A stretch of DNA of 64,000 bases. Origin: MFD04580-c1 sp963702995 (GTDB taxonomy: Bacteria; Planctomycetota; Phycisphaerae; Tepidisphaerales; Tepidisphaeraceae). Every line of letters begins with the position of its first letter. Within the stretch, counting starts at the first letter, position 1. Where the stretch lies: positions 1,674,001 through 1,738,000 of the forward strand of contig OY969783.1 of the NCBI GenBank assembly GCA_963702995.1, written 5' to 3'. Made by a program: the position numbers and the translations under genes. Below the pieces are notes generated by a model, which had not been told where the DNA came from, did not search any database, and saw only the letters and a program-made list of their open reading frames with translations. Below are positions 30,345 to 39,077 of the stretch, one piece after another.

Positions 30345-31058
30345 TTATTTGACTGGCCCGCCGGGGGCATCGCCGCTTGCCTGAGCTCGGGGTCGCGCGG
30401 CCCACCACGGTTTGCGGATACCGGCTTTGACTTGGCGCACCGCGTCTGCCGGGGTGTCGACGATGCGGAAGATGTCGAGGTCTTCGCCGTCGATGAAACC
30501 TTCGGCCACCAGGGTGCCGCGGAGCCAGTCGACCAGGCCCGCCCAGTGCTTCGAGCCGTAGAGGATAATCGGGGAGGGCTCGATCTTCAGCGTCTGGACG
30601 AGGGTGATCGTCTCGAAGAATTCGTCGAGCGTGCCGTACCCGCCGGGGAAGCAGATGAAGGCCGTCGCGTACTTCACGAACATGACCTTGCGCACGTAGA
30701 AATAGTGAAAATCCAGGCCGATCGTCTGATAGCGGTTCCCCTCCTGCTCCTGGGGAAGCGTGATATTGCAACCGACTGAAATGCCCCCGGCTTCAAACGC
30801 GCCGCGGTTGGCGGCCTCCATGATGCCGGGGCCGCCGCCGGTGATCACGGCAAAGCCGGCGTCGCACAAGCGGCGGGCGGTCTCCTGGGCGGCCGCGTAA
30901 TAGGGGCTATCCGGCTTGGTGCGGGCCGACCCGAAGATCGACACGGCCTCCCCCACCTCGGCGAGCGACTCAAACCCCTCGACGAACTCCGCCATGATCC
31001 GGAAGACCCGCCAACTGTCTTTGCCGTCCACGGCGTTCGTGGTGATGTCTCGGGCCAT
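30345..31058 (-). CDS. LOG-family protein (lysine decarboxylase-like fold)
   Basis: 237 residues with the family motif PGGYGTLDEFFE and the nucleotide-binding segment GGGPGIMEAANRGAFEAGG. LOG proteins are phosphoribohydrolases that release bases from nucleoside 5'-monophosphates; in plants this activates cytokinins, while in bacteria the physiological substrate is usually unknown. GAAAGG seven bases before the ATG supports the start at 31058. An adjacent frame immediately downstream of the stop encodes a Lys/Arg-rich tail (30237-30345), which might belong to this protein if an indel is present. The 30063-30236 gap holds no gene. Confidence 0.85.
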   Translation of the reverse strand: MARDITTNAVDGKDSWRVFRIMAEFVEGFESLAEVGEAVSIFGSARTKPDSPYYAAAQETARRLCDAGFAVITGGGPGIMEAANRGAFEAGGISVGCNITLPQEQEGNRYQTIGLDFHYFYVRKVMFVKYATAFICFPGGYGTLDEFFETITLVQTLKIEPSPIILYGSKHWAGLVDWLRGTLVAEGFIDGEDLDIFRIVDTPADAVRQVKAGIRKPWWAARPRAQASGDAPGGPVK

Positions 31059-31083
31059 GTCTGCCTTTCCGGGAGGGAAGAAT

Positions 31084-31238
31084 AAAATCGGAAGCACGAA
31101 ATCCGAAGGAAACTCAAAAAAAGCCGGAAGCGGAAATAAGTCAGAAAGAAGGGCTTGCCGGGGCTTGCCCCTTTTGCTTTTCCGTTTTCTTCTTTTTCCC
31201 CTTTTAGCCTTTTCCTTGGGATTTCGTGCTTTGGATTT
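31084..31238. repeat. Long inverted repeat with AATCGGAAGCACGAAATCCG arms, copy 1
   Basis: The left arm (31084-31112) and right arm (31211-31238) pair imperfectly over about 28 bp around a purine-rich then pyrimidine-rich centre. The same arm sequence recurs at 50080, 50268 and 57656. It lies between thyX and the LOG gene. Confidence 0.7.
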
Positions 31239-31284
31239 CACACGTTGGGTCCATCGCGCGGTTGACCCTCGACCTCGAAGATGT

Positions 31285-32265
31285 TCAGAGCCCCAGCCGC
31301 GTCTTCTTCTCTTCCCATTCCGCGGCTTCGCGCTTGTTCTGGGTCGCCAGCGGCTGGCCGGTCCGGACGGCGTCGATTTCGAGGCGCGTGAGGTGGATGG
31401 AGCCGACGTTGTAGTCCAGGAATGCCTCGGCCGCGATCGGGACGATGGGGCGGATGAGGGCGTACATCGCGTTGGCATAATCGCGAATTTCCTGCTGGGC
31501 GTGGGCGTCCATCCGAAGGGAGAGGAAGTGCATCAGGTTGTGCAGGTCGATCTTCCAGTACCACTCGGTGTAGACGCTGACCGGCAACGCGATCCGCGCC
31601 AGTTCGCGGGAGACGCCCTTGGCGAGGAACTTCTCGTAGTCCGCGTGGCGAGATTCCAGCTCGTCGAGGTAGTCAACGAACTCCTTGGCGGTCAGGTCGT
31701 CGATCGGCTCTTCGCCCCCCTGGCGGTTCATCGCACTTTGCTTGCGAACGTTGGTGAGGCTGGGGCGATAGTAGCGGTCGGGCACGACCGAATAGCGGGC
31801 GCTGTATTCGTTCACGTTCGCGGTCCGGTGCCGGATCCACTGGCGGGCGATGAAGATCGGCATGACGTGGTGGAACTTGAACTCCACCATCTCAAACGGC
31901 GTCGTATGCCGATGACGGGCCAGGTATCGGATGAGCCCCCGGTCCTCGTTCACCTGCTTGGTCCCCTGCCCGTACGAAACGCGGGCGGCCTGGACGATCG
32001 CAAAGTCGGCCGTCTTGCCCACCGGGGCGAAGCGGGGCATCACGTCCACCAGCGCCACCAACCCGTGATCGTGGACTTTCACTTCCCATCGCGACGCGCC
32101 CCCCATGACGTCGAACATTTCCGCCTCAAACGGCTTGCGCTCGATGACCGGCTCGGGGATGTCCGGCGTGGGCCCGGTCTGAGGGGACGATTGGGGAAGC
32201 GGCGAAGGATGCGCCAGCGATGGGCCCTCGGGCGAAGGATGAGCTTGGGGTGTACCCGTTTCCAT
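31285..32265 (-). CDS. thyX: Flavin-dependent thymidylate synthase
   Basis: Makes dTMP from dUMP using FAD, NADPH and methylene-tetrahydrofolate. The signature RHR-x7-S is present as RHRTANVNEYSAR. Other conserved parts are HRHTTPFEMVEFKFH, SRELARIALPVSVYTEWYWK and FLSLRMDAHAQQEIRDYA. The first 40 residues are a Pro/Ser-rich extension not seen in typical ThyX (usual length 220-300 residues; here 326). TATGAT (32274-32279, minus strand) lies 8 bases before the ATG, with TTGAAA 15 bp further up, so the message is probably leaderless. No thyA is seen in the window. Confidence 0.93.
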   Translation of the reverse strand: METGTPQAHPSPEGPSLAHPSPLPQSSPQTGPTPDIPEPVIERKPFEAEMFDVMGGASRWEVKVHDHGLVALVDVMPRFAPVGKTADFAIVQAARVSYGQGTKQVNEDRGLIRYLARHRHTTPFEMVEFKFHHVMPIFIARQWIRHRTANVNEYSARYSVVPDRYYRPSLTNVRKQSAMNRQGGEEPIDDLTAKEFVDYLDELESRHADYEKFLAKGVSRELARIALPVSVYTEWYWKIDLHNLMHFLSLRMDAHAQQEIRDYANAMYALIRPIVPIAAEAFLDYNVGSIHLTRLEIDAVRTGQPLATQNKREAAEWEEKKTRLGL

Positions 32266-32273
32266 GACCCCCG

Positions 32274-32300
32274 ATCATAGCCGTGAGCGCGATATTTCAA
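32274..32300 (-). promoter_or_regulatory. Promoter of thyX
   Basis: On the minus strand: -35 TTGAAA (32300-32295), 15-bp spacer, -10 TATGAT (32279-32274), 8 bases from the ATG at 32265. Confidence 0.55.
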
Positions 32301-32313
32301 ACCGGCGGCCGCC

Positions 32314-33213
32314 TCATGCCTCAATATCGAGCCCGATGTCAAGCGCCGGCGCGGAATGGGTGATCGCCCCCACCGCGATCCGTTCGACCCCGGTCAACGC
32401 GATCGAACGAACAGTCTCAAGCGTTACACCGCCCGACGCCTCCAACTCGACCTGGGGCCGTCGCCCTGATGCGTTGCGGAGGGCGACGGCTTGCTCCATC
32501 CGCGGGCAATCCATGTTATCGAGCAGGATGACGTGGAGGCCGTCGATCTTGAGCACTTCCTGAAGTTGCTCGAGCGTGTCAACTTCCACCTCGATCAGTC
32601 GCGACGGGTCTTCCGAGCGGCAGATGTTGACGGCCCGGGACAGGTGGTCGCGCAGCTCGCGGATGGGGATCGCCGCCAAGTGGTTGTCTTTGACGAGCAG
32701 ACCGTCGTACAGGCCGATCCGGAGGTTAAACCCGCCGCCGCAGCGCACCGCGTACTTGTCGAGCAGGCGGAGCCCCGGCACTGTCTTGCGAGTGTCGTAA
32801 ATCTTCGCCTTGGTCCCGACGACGCGCCGGGCGAAGCGCTGGGTGTGCGTGGCGACGCCGCTCATGTGCTGGAGGAAGTTCAGGACGACCCGTTCGGCCG
32901 ACAGGAGCGAGCGGAGCGGCCCGCGCATCCGGAGCAGGGGCGTCGGCCGCTGATCGCTGAATCGCCCCTCAATGATCTCCATGTGGAAGCCGGGGATCAT
33001 CTCCACCCGGAGCCGTTCGTCATAAACGCGGCAAACCATCTCGACGATCGGCAGCCCACAGACAACCCCCGCCTCTTTCTGAAGCAGCGTGCCGACTCCG
33101 ATGGCCTGCTCAGGGACCATCAGGCGGCTGGTGACGTCATCCTCCGCCAGGTCTTCCCGCCGCGCGAGGTGAATGAGGTCCTTCAACTGTTCGAACGCGG
33201 GGAATGCGTACAT
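32314..33213 (-). CDS. nadC: Nicotinate-nucleotide pyrophosphorylase (quinolinate phosphoribosyltransferase)
   Basis: Forms nicotinate mononucleotide from quinolinate and PRPP in de novo NAD synthesis. 299 residues, normal length. Family motifs: REDLAEDDVTSRL, SAERVVLNFLQHMSGVAT, YDTRKTVPGLRLLDKYAVRCGG and LYDGLLVKDNHL, and the C-terminal barrel LDNMDCPRMEQAV, ELEASGGVTLETVR, GVERIAVGAITHSA. AGGAG upstream of the ATG at 33213 supports the start, and TACAAT further upstream is a possible -10. No nadA or nadB is adjacent. The preceding lipase frame overlaps its first codons on the same strand. Confidence 0.93.
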   Translation of the reverse strand: MYAFPAFEQLKDLIHLARREDLAEDDVTSRLMVPEQAIGVGTLLQKEAGVVCGLPIVEMVCRVYDERLRVEMIPGFHMEIIEGRFSDQRPTPLLRMRGPLRSLLSAERVVLNFLQHMSGVATHTQRFARRVVGTKAKIYDTRKTVPGLRLLDKYAVRCGGGFNLRIGLYDGLLVKDNHLAAIPIRELRDHLSRAVNICRSEDPSRLIEVEVDTLEQLQEVLKIDGLHVILLDNMDCPRMEQAVALRNASGRRPQVELEASGGVTLETVRSIALTGVERIAVGAITHSAPALDIGLDIEA

Positions 33214-34295
33214 GGGCCATCTCCTGGGCGGCCGCGGCCGCGACAACACCGGCCGGCACTTGGCCAACCCATTGTACGATGCGTCGTCGGCGGCAGGTCG
33301 ATGAAGCTTGTCGTAGTCCCAAACCGTGAAAAGCGTTGACGTCGGCCACGCGCCGTTCCCCACACCATGGGGATGCCTCCTCAGGCCCGGCAGGCGTTCG
33401 TTCCCGCAGCCACGCGAGAATGTCTTCAAAGATCGCCTCGCGGCCGGTGTCGCGCAGCAACTCGTGCATCTTACCGGGGTAGCGGAGCAACGTCTTATCA
33501 ACTGAGCTTGCTTGCGCGATGAATGCCTCGATCACCTTGAAGTCGGCGATGGGGTCATGCGGCCCCGCCAGGCACAGCAGAGGCAGGCGGAAATCGGCCG
33601 CCCGCTGAAGACAGTCCTTTTGACGGGCGAGGGTCGAGATATACCAGCGCGGCGTGGCGAACCGGATCATCAGGGGGTCGGCGCGGGTCTCTGCGAGCAT
33701 CTCGGCATCGGACGACATCCACTCCTCTCTTAGCCCGGACGTGACGCGCAGCGCAGGCATCAATCGATTGGTGGCGGCCGCGAACGCCGACCAAAGCGGT
33801 CCGAGCATCGCCGCCGGACGCAAATATGGAGCCGAGAGGATGCATCCAGCGACATGCGACGCTTCGAGGATCCCTTCGATCCCGGCCGCGACAGCGACCA
33901 GCCCTCCGTGGCTATGGCCGAGGATAAACAGGGGAGGACGATGGAGCGTGTCCTGGGCAGTGCCCGGCGCCGGTTTTCCGCCTTCGTCGGCGCTGCGCTT
34001 CGGCGATCAGGAACGATCGAAGGTCTTCTAGGAATTCATCCCAGGATCGCACGAACCCTCGGGAACCCGTGGAGCGCCCGTGGCCGCGGAAATCGAAGGC
34101 GTGGCACAGGACGCCGCGAAGCGCGAGCCATCGCATGAGGTGGCGATAACGGCCGGAGTGGTCCCCGTAGCCATGGAGGACCAAAAGTCGAGCCCACGCC
34201 ACGGCCGACGGAGCGACCGAGAGGGCCGACCGCTGCCCTCTCGCCACACTAATGAAACCCTCATTGAATGTTAGTTCGTTGGCGCCGTTCATCAT
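33137..34295 (-). CDS. Alpha/beta hydrolase, lysophospholipase/monoacylglycerol lipase type, one frameshift
   Basis: The N-terminal part reads LLVLHGYGDHSGRYRHLMRW and FDFRGHGRSTGSRG, typical of the lysophospholipase group. Near 33965 the frame shifts, and the nucleophile elbow GHSHGG follows (in LFILGHSHGGLVAVAAG). The acid (CLAGPHDPIADF) and the catalytic His (PGKMHELL) come next. Family proteins usually end soon after the DILAWLRERT helix (near 33390). Here the frame continues another 80 codons and runs into nadC, so the true end may be earlier and hidden by a further indel. Probably releases fatty acids from lipids; substrate unknown. Confidence 0.75.
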
Positions 34296-34715
34296 AGTCG
34301 TTCAGTTTGAAAGAGTGTCCGACTCGACTAAGGTTGTGGGCTCGGGGAGGCGGTGTAGGCCGGGCTGACTATACTGTATATGCCGAAAGCGGCATCGGCG
34401 ATGGATCGATAATCTTGCGCAATTCGCTGCGTTGCGACCGACGAGCCCTACCACACGTAGCGCTTTGTCCAAATATTAACACCATCTCTACCGAACGCTG
34501 ATGGGCCTTCTCCTAAGATTTAGCGCATCGAGGAGTTGGCGGTTTGCCGAGGAAGCAACGCTGCTTAAGGAAGGGACGCTGGTGACGCCAGGTCGAGTAG
34601 CGGCTGGCATCTGCCCCTGGAGATGGAGCTCGGAGAAGTCGTTCCACGGATGGTGATGAACGGAATCGCGGCAAGACGCCGCGTCGGCCGGCGCATTCTC
34701 CGGTCGAAACCGATC
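34296..34715. other. Intergenic region without a recognisable gene
   Basis: About 420 bp between the divergent lipase and PHP-glycosyltransferase genes. TATACT at 34370-34375, inside a short palindrome TATACTGTATA, is a possible -10 box or operator for the rightward operon. No other structure seen. Confidence 0.4.
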
Positions 34716-34727
34716 AAGGAGCAGGCC

Positions 34728-37691
34728 ATGGCAACGCACGGGGCATCTCTTCAAACGCCTGGCCGGCTCGCGCCCGCCGGGCCGGGCGGCCGCGGATTTC
34801 ACGATGCGTTTCTCCCCGATCCGCTCGAAGCCGGCCCCGCCGGCGCCCCTCTCGCCGGAGTGGGGGACGCGCGAGCGAGCGAGCAGGGCTCCCCCCGATG
34901 GGCCCCGCCCGCCGGCAGCGCAACGCTGCGAGCGGACCTTCACTGTCACAGCATCGCCAGCACCGAAGCCGACGAGGCGGTTCTCTCCGCCATCAAGTGC
35001 CCCGAATGCTTCAGCGAGCCGGCCGATGTCTTCGGCCAGGCGACCCGCCGCGGGATGGACTTCGTCACCATCACCGACCACGACTCCATCGAAGGCGTCA
35101 AGCGGATCCTCGATCGCCCCAACGTCATTGTCGGTGAAGAAGTGACCTGCTACTTCCCGGAGGATCGCTGCAAGATGCACATCCTCGTCTGGGGCATTAC
35201 CGCCGCGGACCACGACGCACTGCAAGCCCGGGCGGCCGACGTGTACCAGGTCGCCGAGTACATCGAACAAAACCGCATCGCCCACGCCGTCGCTCACCCG
35301 GTCTATCGCCAGAACGATGTGCTTGATACGTGGCACCTCGAGCGGCTGCTGCTGATTTTCAAGGGCTTTGAATCGCTCAACGGCGCTCACAGCCTGCTTC
35401 ATCGCGACGCGCTGGAGCCGATGCTGGATGAAGTCACCCGCTCGCGAATTGAGTCATTGTCGCAAAAGCATTCGCTCGCCCCGCGCTGGCCCGAGCCGTG
35501 GAAGAAGACCCGCACGGGCGGGAGCGACGACCACGGCCTGTTCAATATCGGCCGCACCTGGACGGAGTTCCCGGCCGAGGCGCGCACCGTAGCCGACGTC
35601 CTGGATTGCCTCCGCGACGGGCGCTGCCGGCCCGGCGGCGAGGCCGGGTCGAGCCTCAAGCTGGCGCACAATTTCTACGGCGTCGGGATCCGCTACTTCA
35701 GCCGCCAGATGCTTCCCGCCGGCGCCAAGCCGACGATCGGGACGGCGCTGCTTCAGATGCTGGTGGGCGAGCGACGAACGCCGCGCAAGCGGGACATCGC
35801 TCGGATGGCGGTCGGCCAGGCGTACCGGGTCGCCGGCCGAAAGCTGCGTTCGGCCGGTCGCACGGCGGGGCGCGTCATTCGCCCGCTTACCGGCCGTCGC
35901 AAGGCGGCCGCTCCCGAGGCGACGCGTAACGCCGCCCACAGCGTCGTCGGCCGTCCGGGCACGGCGCTGCTGATGGACCTGTTCATCGATTCCTTCGCCG
36001 CCCGCTCGGGCGACTTCAAGCCGCTGACTGAAGCGATGGGGCGGGGCGACGCCCCGCTGGGGGAGCACGACGCGGTCTTCAAGCTGATCAACCTGATGAA
36101 CCGCGACATCTGCGGCGGCATCGTCGGCGCGATCGAAGGGGCTGCCGGGGCAGGCGAACTGGCTTCGATGTTCGACGTCCTCTCGGCGGTGGCAGCCCAC
36201 CAGTTCACGCTCCTCCCCTATTACTTTGCCTTATTCCACCAAAACCGCGAGCGGCACCTGCTGCCGCGGATCACGGGGCACGGCCGCACGGTGAGCGCAA
36301 CGACCCTGCGGGTGGCGGTCTTCACGGACCGATTTGACGAGCCCGGCGAGGTTTCGCGATTCGTGCAGGCCATCGGCGCGGCGTCGTACGGCCGCGGAAA
36401 GTCGCTGACCGTCCACACATGCACCGCCAACCCCCGGCTCGACGTGCCGTGGCGGAAGAATTTCGTCCCACTGGTGAATAAGCCGGTGGCGGCCGAGTAC
36501 GGCGGCAGCCTGGTGATCCCGCCGATCGCCGAAGTGCTGGAATGGGCCGACCGCCAGCAGTTCGACGCCGTCCATATCGACACGGCCGGCCCGATGGGGC
36601 TCTGCGGCTGGATGGTCGCCAAGATGCTGCGGGTGCCTCTCCTCAGCACGCACCACGTCGATCTTTCCTCACTCGTCTATGGGCTCACCGCCGACTGGCG
36701 GCTGACCTCTTCCGCGCACGGCCTGGCGGGCTGGCTTCGCAGTCAATCGGCGGCGACCTTCGTCCGCAGCCGCGCCGGCAAGGCATCGGCCGTCGCCGCA
36801 GGCGCAGCGGCGGAAAAGCTGGCGATGCTGCCGCCGGGGGTTGATGAGTCGCGCTTCCACCCGGGGCTGAAGCGGGCCGACTTCTGGTCGTCAATCGGCG
36901 TGGCCGAGAAGTTCCGCCTGCTATACATCGCGCCGCCGGGCCGCCCGGCGAACCTGCAGAACCTTGGCCTGCTGTCGCTCGCGTTGGCGCGGGTCGTGGC
37001 CGGTCGCTGTGACGTGGCCCTGGTGATCGTCGGCGAGCCGTGGGTCGCCGACGCCGTCCGAAACGAAGCGCCGCGCCTGCCGATTTACGTTCGAAGCGGC
37101 GCGATTGAGAACGACGAAGAACTCGCGGTGCTCATGGCCAACGCGGACCTATTGCTCGACCCGTCGCGCGTGGATCTTTGCGGGCAACGGGTCGTTGAAG
37201 CGCAGGCCTGTGGGCTGCCGGTCCTCGTCGGCGACGCCGGCGCCACGTCGGAAGTGATGGACGACGGGATCAGCGGCCGCGTCCTTCCGGCGGGTGGCGC
37301 CTCGGCCAGCGTCAGCGTGACCGCCGCCGCCGCATCCGGGCCGACCAGCGTGGGCCCGAAAGACCTCCTCGCGTGGGCGCGGGCCTGGGCCGATGCGATC
37401 GATGAACTGCTCAACGACGAGGCGACGCGGCTCCGCATGGCCCGCAGCGCGCCTCACCGCGTCGCCCGGTTTGCCCGGGTGGACGGCTTCGAGCTTTTCT
37501 GGGAAGAACACGTGAAGGCCGCGCGGGCCGAGCGCGAGCGGGACGACTTCGGCCGCGCCTGCCCTGTCTCGCCCGCCCCCGCCGGGTTTGGCGATGGTCC
37601 GGTGGACGGCTGGCCCGCCCCATCGACGCCCGCCGCGTCCGGTGGCGGTGAGGCGGCTGTCTCCCAAGCCATGGAGGCGATGTCGCGATGA
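34728..37691 (+). CDS. PHP-domain and GT4 glycosyltransferase fusion protein
   Basis: 987 residues. After a low-complexity N-terminus, a PHP phosphoesterase-like domain starts at ADLHCHSIAS (metal-binding His72 and His74) and includes FVTITDHDSIEGVKRI and SGGSDDHGLF-like metal ligands. The second half, from about residue 500, is a GT-B glycosyltransferase: LRVAVFTDRFDEPGEVSRF, PLLSTHHVDLSSLVYG and, near the C-terminus, DLCGQRVVEAQACGLPVLVG, which holds the conserved Glu of GT4 enzymes. AAGGAG at 34716-34721 decides for the ATG at 34728 over one at 34623. Its stop overlaps the next start (ATGA), so it is translationally coupled to an MGDG-synthase-like enzyme. A glycolipid or cell-surface role is inferred. 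Confidence 0.8.
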   Translation: MATHGASLQTPGRLAPAGPGGRGFHDAFLPDPLEAGPAGAPLAGVGDARASEQGSPRWAPPAGSATLRADLHCHSIASTEADEAVLSAIKCPECFSEPADVFGQATRRGMDFVTITDHDSIEGVKRILDRPNVIVGEEVTCYFPEDRCKMHILVWGITAADHDALQARAADVYQVAEYIEQNRIAHAVAHPVYRQNDVLDTWHLERLLLIFKGFESLNGAHSLLHRDALEPMLDEVTRSRIESLSQKHSLAPRWPEPWKKTRTGGSDDHGLFNIGRTWTEFPAEARTVADVLDCLRDGRCRPGGEAGSSLKLAHNFYGVGIRYFSRQMLPAGAKPTIGTALLQMLVGERRTPRKRDIARMAVGQAYRVAGRKLRSAGRTAGRVIRPLTGRRKAAAPEATRNAAHSVVGRPGTALLMDLFIDSFAARSGDFKPLTEAMGRGDAPLGEHDAVFKLINLMNRDICGGIVGAIEGAAGAGELASMFDVLSAVAAHQFTLLPYYFALFHQNRERHLLPRITGHGRTVSATTLRVAVFTDRFDEPGEVSRFVQAIGAASYGRGKSLTVHTCTANPRLDVPWRKNFVPLVNKPVAAEYGGSLVIPPIAEVLEWADRQQFDAVHIDTAGPMGLCGWMVAKMLRVPLLSTHHVDLSSLVYGLTADWRLTSSAHGLAGWLRSQSAATFVRSRAGKASAVAAGAAAEKLAMLPPGVDESRFHPGLKRADFWSSIGVAEKFRLLYIAPPGRPANLQNLGLLSLALARVVAGRCDVALVIVGEPWVADAVRNEAPRLPIYVRSGAIENDEELAVLMANADLLLDPSRVDLCGQRVVEAQACGLPVLVGDAGATSEVMDDGISGRVLPAGGASASVSVTAAAASGPTSVGPKDLLAWARAWADAIDELLNDEATRLRMARSAPHRVARFARVDGFELFWEEHVKAARAERERDDFGRACPVSPAPAGFGDGPVDGWPAPSTPAASGGGEAAVSQAMEAMSR

Positions 37692-38966
37692 ATGCGATCC
37701 TGCCCGATTGGGATATGCGGACCGGGCGACTCTCCGAAGCGGGCAGCCGCGAGGGGGGCCTCCGCACCCGGCCGCGAATCCTGCTGTTGTCAGCGTCGGC
37801 CGGCGGCGGCCACGTCCGGGCGGCCGAGGCGATCCAGCTCGCTCTCACCCAGGTCTGCCCCGACGCGGTGGTAGCGAACGTTGATGTGCTTAGCTTCTGC
37901 AGCAACGCGTTCCGCAAGTTCTATGTTGACTGGTACTACGGCCTGGCGGCCCGCGCCGCACATGATTGGGTATCTGTACGACACGCTGGATCGGCCGCCC
38001 CATTGGCCGCAGTTGTCGGGCCTGAAGGCCGGCGTCAGCGCCAACCTGCAACGGCTCAACTTGTTCCGACTCGTCCAGCTCCTGGTAAGCGGGTCATGGG
38101 ACCTGGCGATCCACACTCACTTCCTTCCCGCCGAATTGATCGCGTCGCTCCGCCGGAGCGGGCACGTCAACTTTCCGCACGTTACCGTCACGACCGACTT
38201 TCACCCGCACCGCGTCTGGATCCATTCCCCCTGCGAACGGTACTTCGTGGCAAGCGAGGAAGGACGCGCGGCCCTTGCCTCAATCGTCCCCGCCGATCGC
38301 GTGTCGGTCACGGGGATCCCGATCCACCCGGTCTTCGCCGAGCCCCGGTCGGCCGCGGAGTGCCGCCGCCGCCATGGGATCGGGGACGATCGCCCGGTTG
38401 TCCTTCAACTCTCCGGCGGGGGCGGGTACGGCAAGGTCGAACGGATTCACCGATCGATCCTTGACGTGCAGCGGCCGATTCATGTCATCGTCGTCACGGG
38501 CCGCAACGCCGAGGCCCGGGCGCGGCTCGAATCGCTGAGTTGCCCGCCGCGGCACGGCCGCACGATCCTCGGCTTCACCAACGAGATGCACGAGCTGATG
38601 GCGGCCGCCGACATTATCGTCAGCAAGCCGGGCGGCCTGACGACCAGCGAAGCGCTCGCCAGCGGCGCGGGGATGCTCATCGTGGACCCGATCCCCGGCC
38701 AGGAGACGCGCAACGCCGAGTACCTCCTGGAGGCCGGCGCCGCCGTGAAGGTGAACGACCTCTCGACCCTCGCGTTCAAGCTCGAATCCCTCCTCGACGA
38801 GCCCGATCGGCTGGCGCGGATGCGGTCGATCGCCCGCTCCATCAGCCACCCCAACGCGGCGTTCGACGTTGCCCGGCAAGCCCTCGAGCTGATTCGGCCA
38901 CCGAATGCTGCGGCCGCGGCCCCAACCGCCCGACGAACGCCGCAGGTGGCGTTCCAAGCGAGCTGA
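37688..38966 (+). CDS. MGDG synthase-like glycosyltransferase (GT28), one frameshift
   Basis: Starts with LLLSASAGGGHVRAAEAI, the hallmark of the monogalactosyl-diacylglycerol synthase group. The frame shifts near 37962, between WYYGLAARA and MIGYLYDTLDRPPHWP. The remainder fits: IHTHFLPAELIASLR, VTVTTDFHPHRVW, VTGIPIHPVFAEP, and the nucleotide-sugar site IIVSKPGGLTTSEALASGAG. Such enzymes transfer a sugar to diacylglycerol at the membrane. About 425 residues, normal. Coupled by an ATGA overlap to the PHP-glycosyltransferase, so both probably act on one glycolipid. Sugar and acceptor are unknown. Confidence 0.85.
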
Positions 38967-39077
38967 CAGGCCCGCGCACACCAACCCGGTTGACGTCGGA
39001 AAGCCTCTTTGGCACGATCCATGCCGGGCGGAGGTCTTCGCAGCGGACGTGAACCGTTGCCGCCGGGGGTTCTTTCG

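Noticed and set aside
30237..30345. Lys/Arg-rich C-terminal tail of the LOG protein
   Set aside because: Requires another frameshift and is not part of the family; noted in the LOG entry only.
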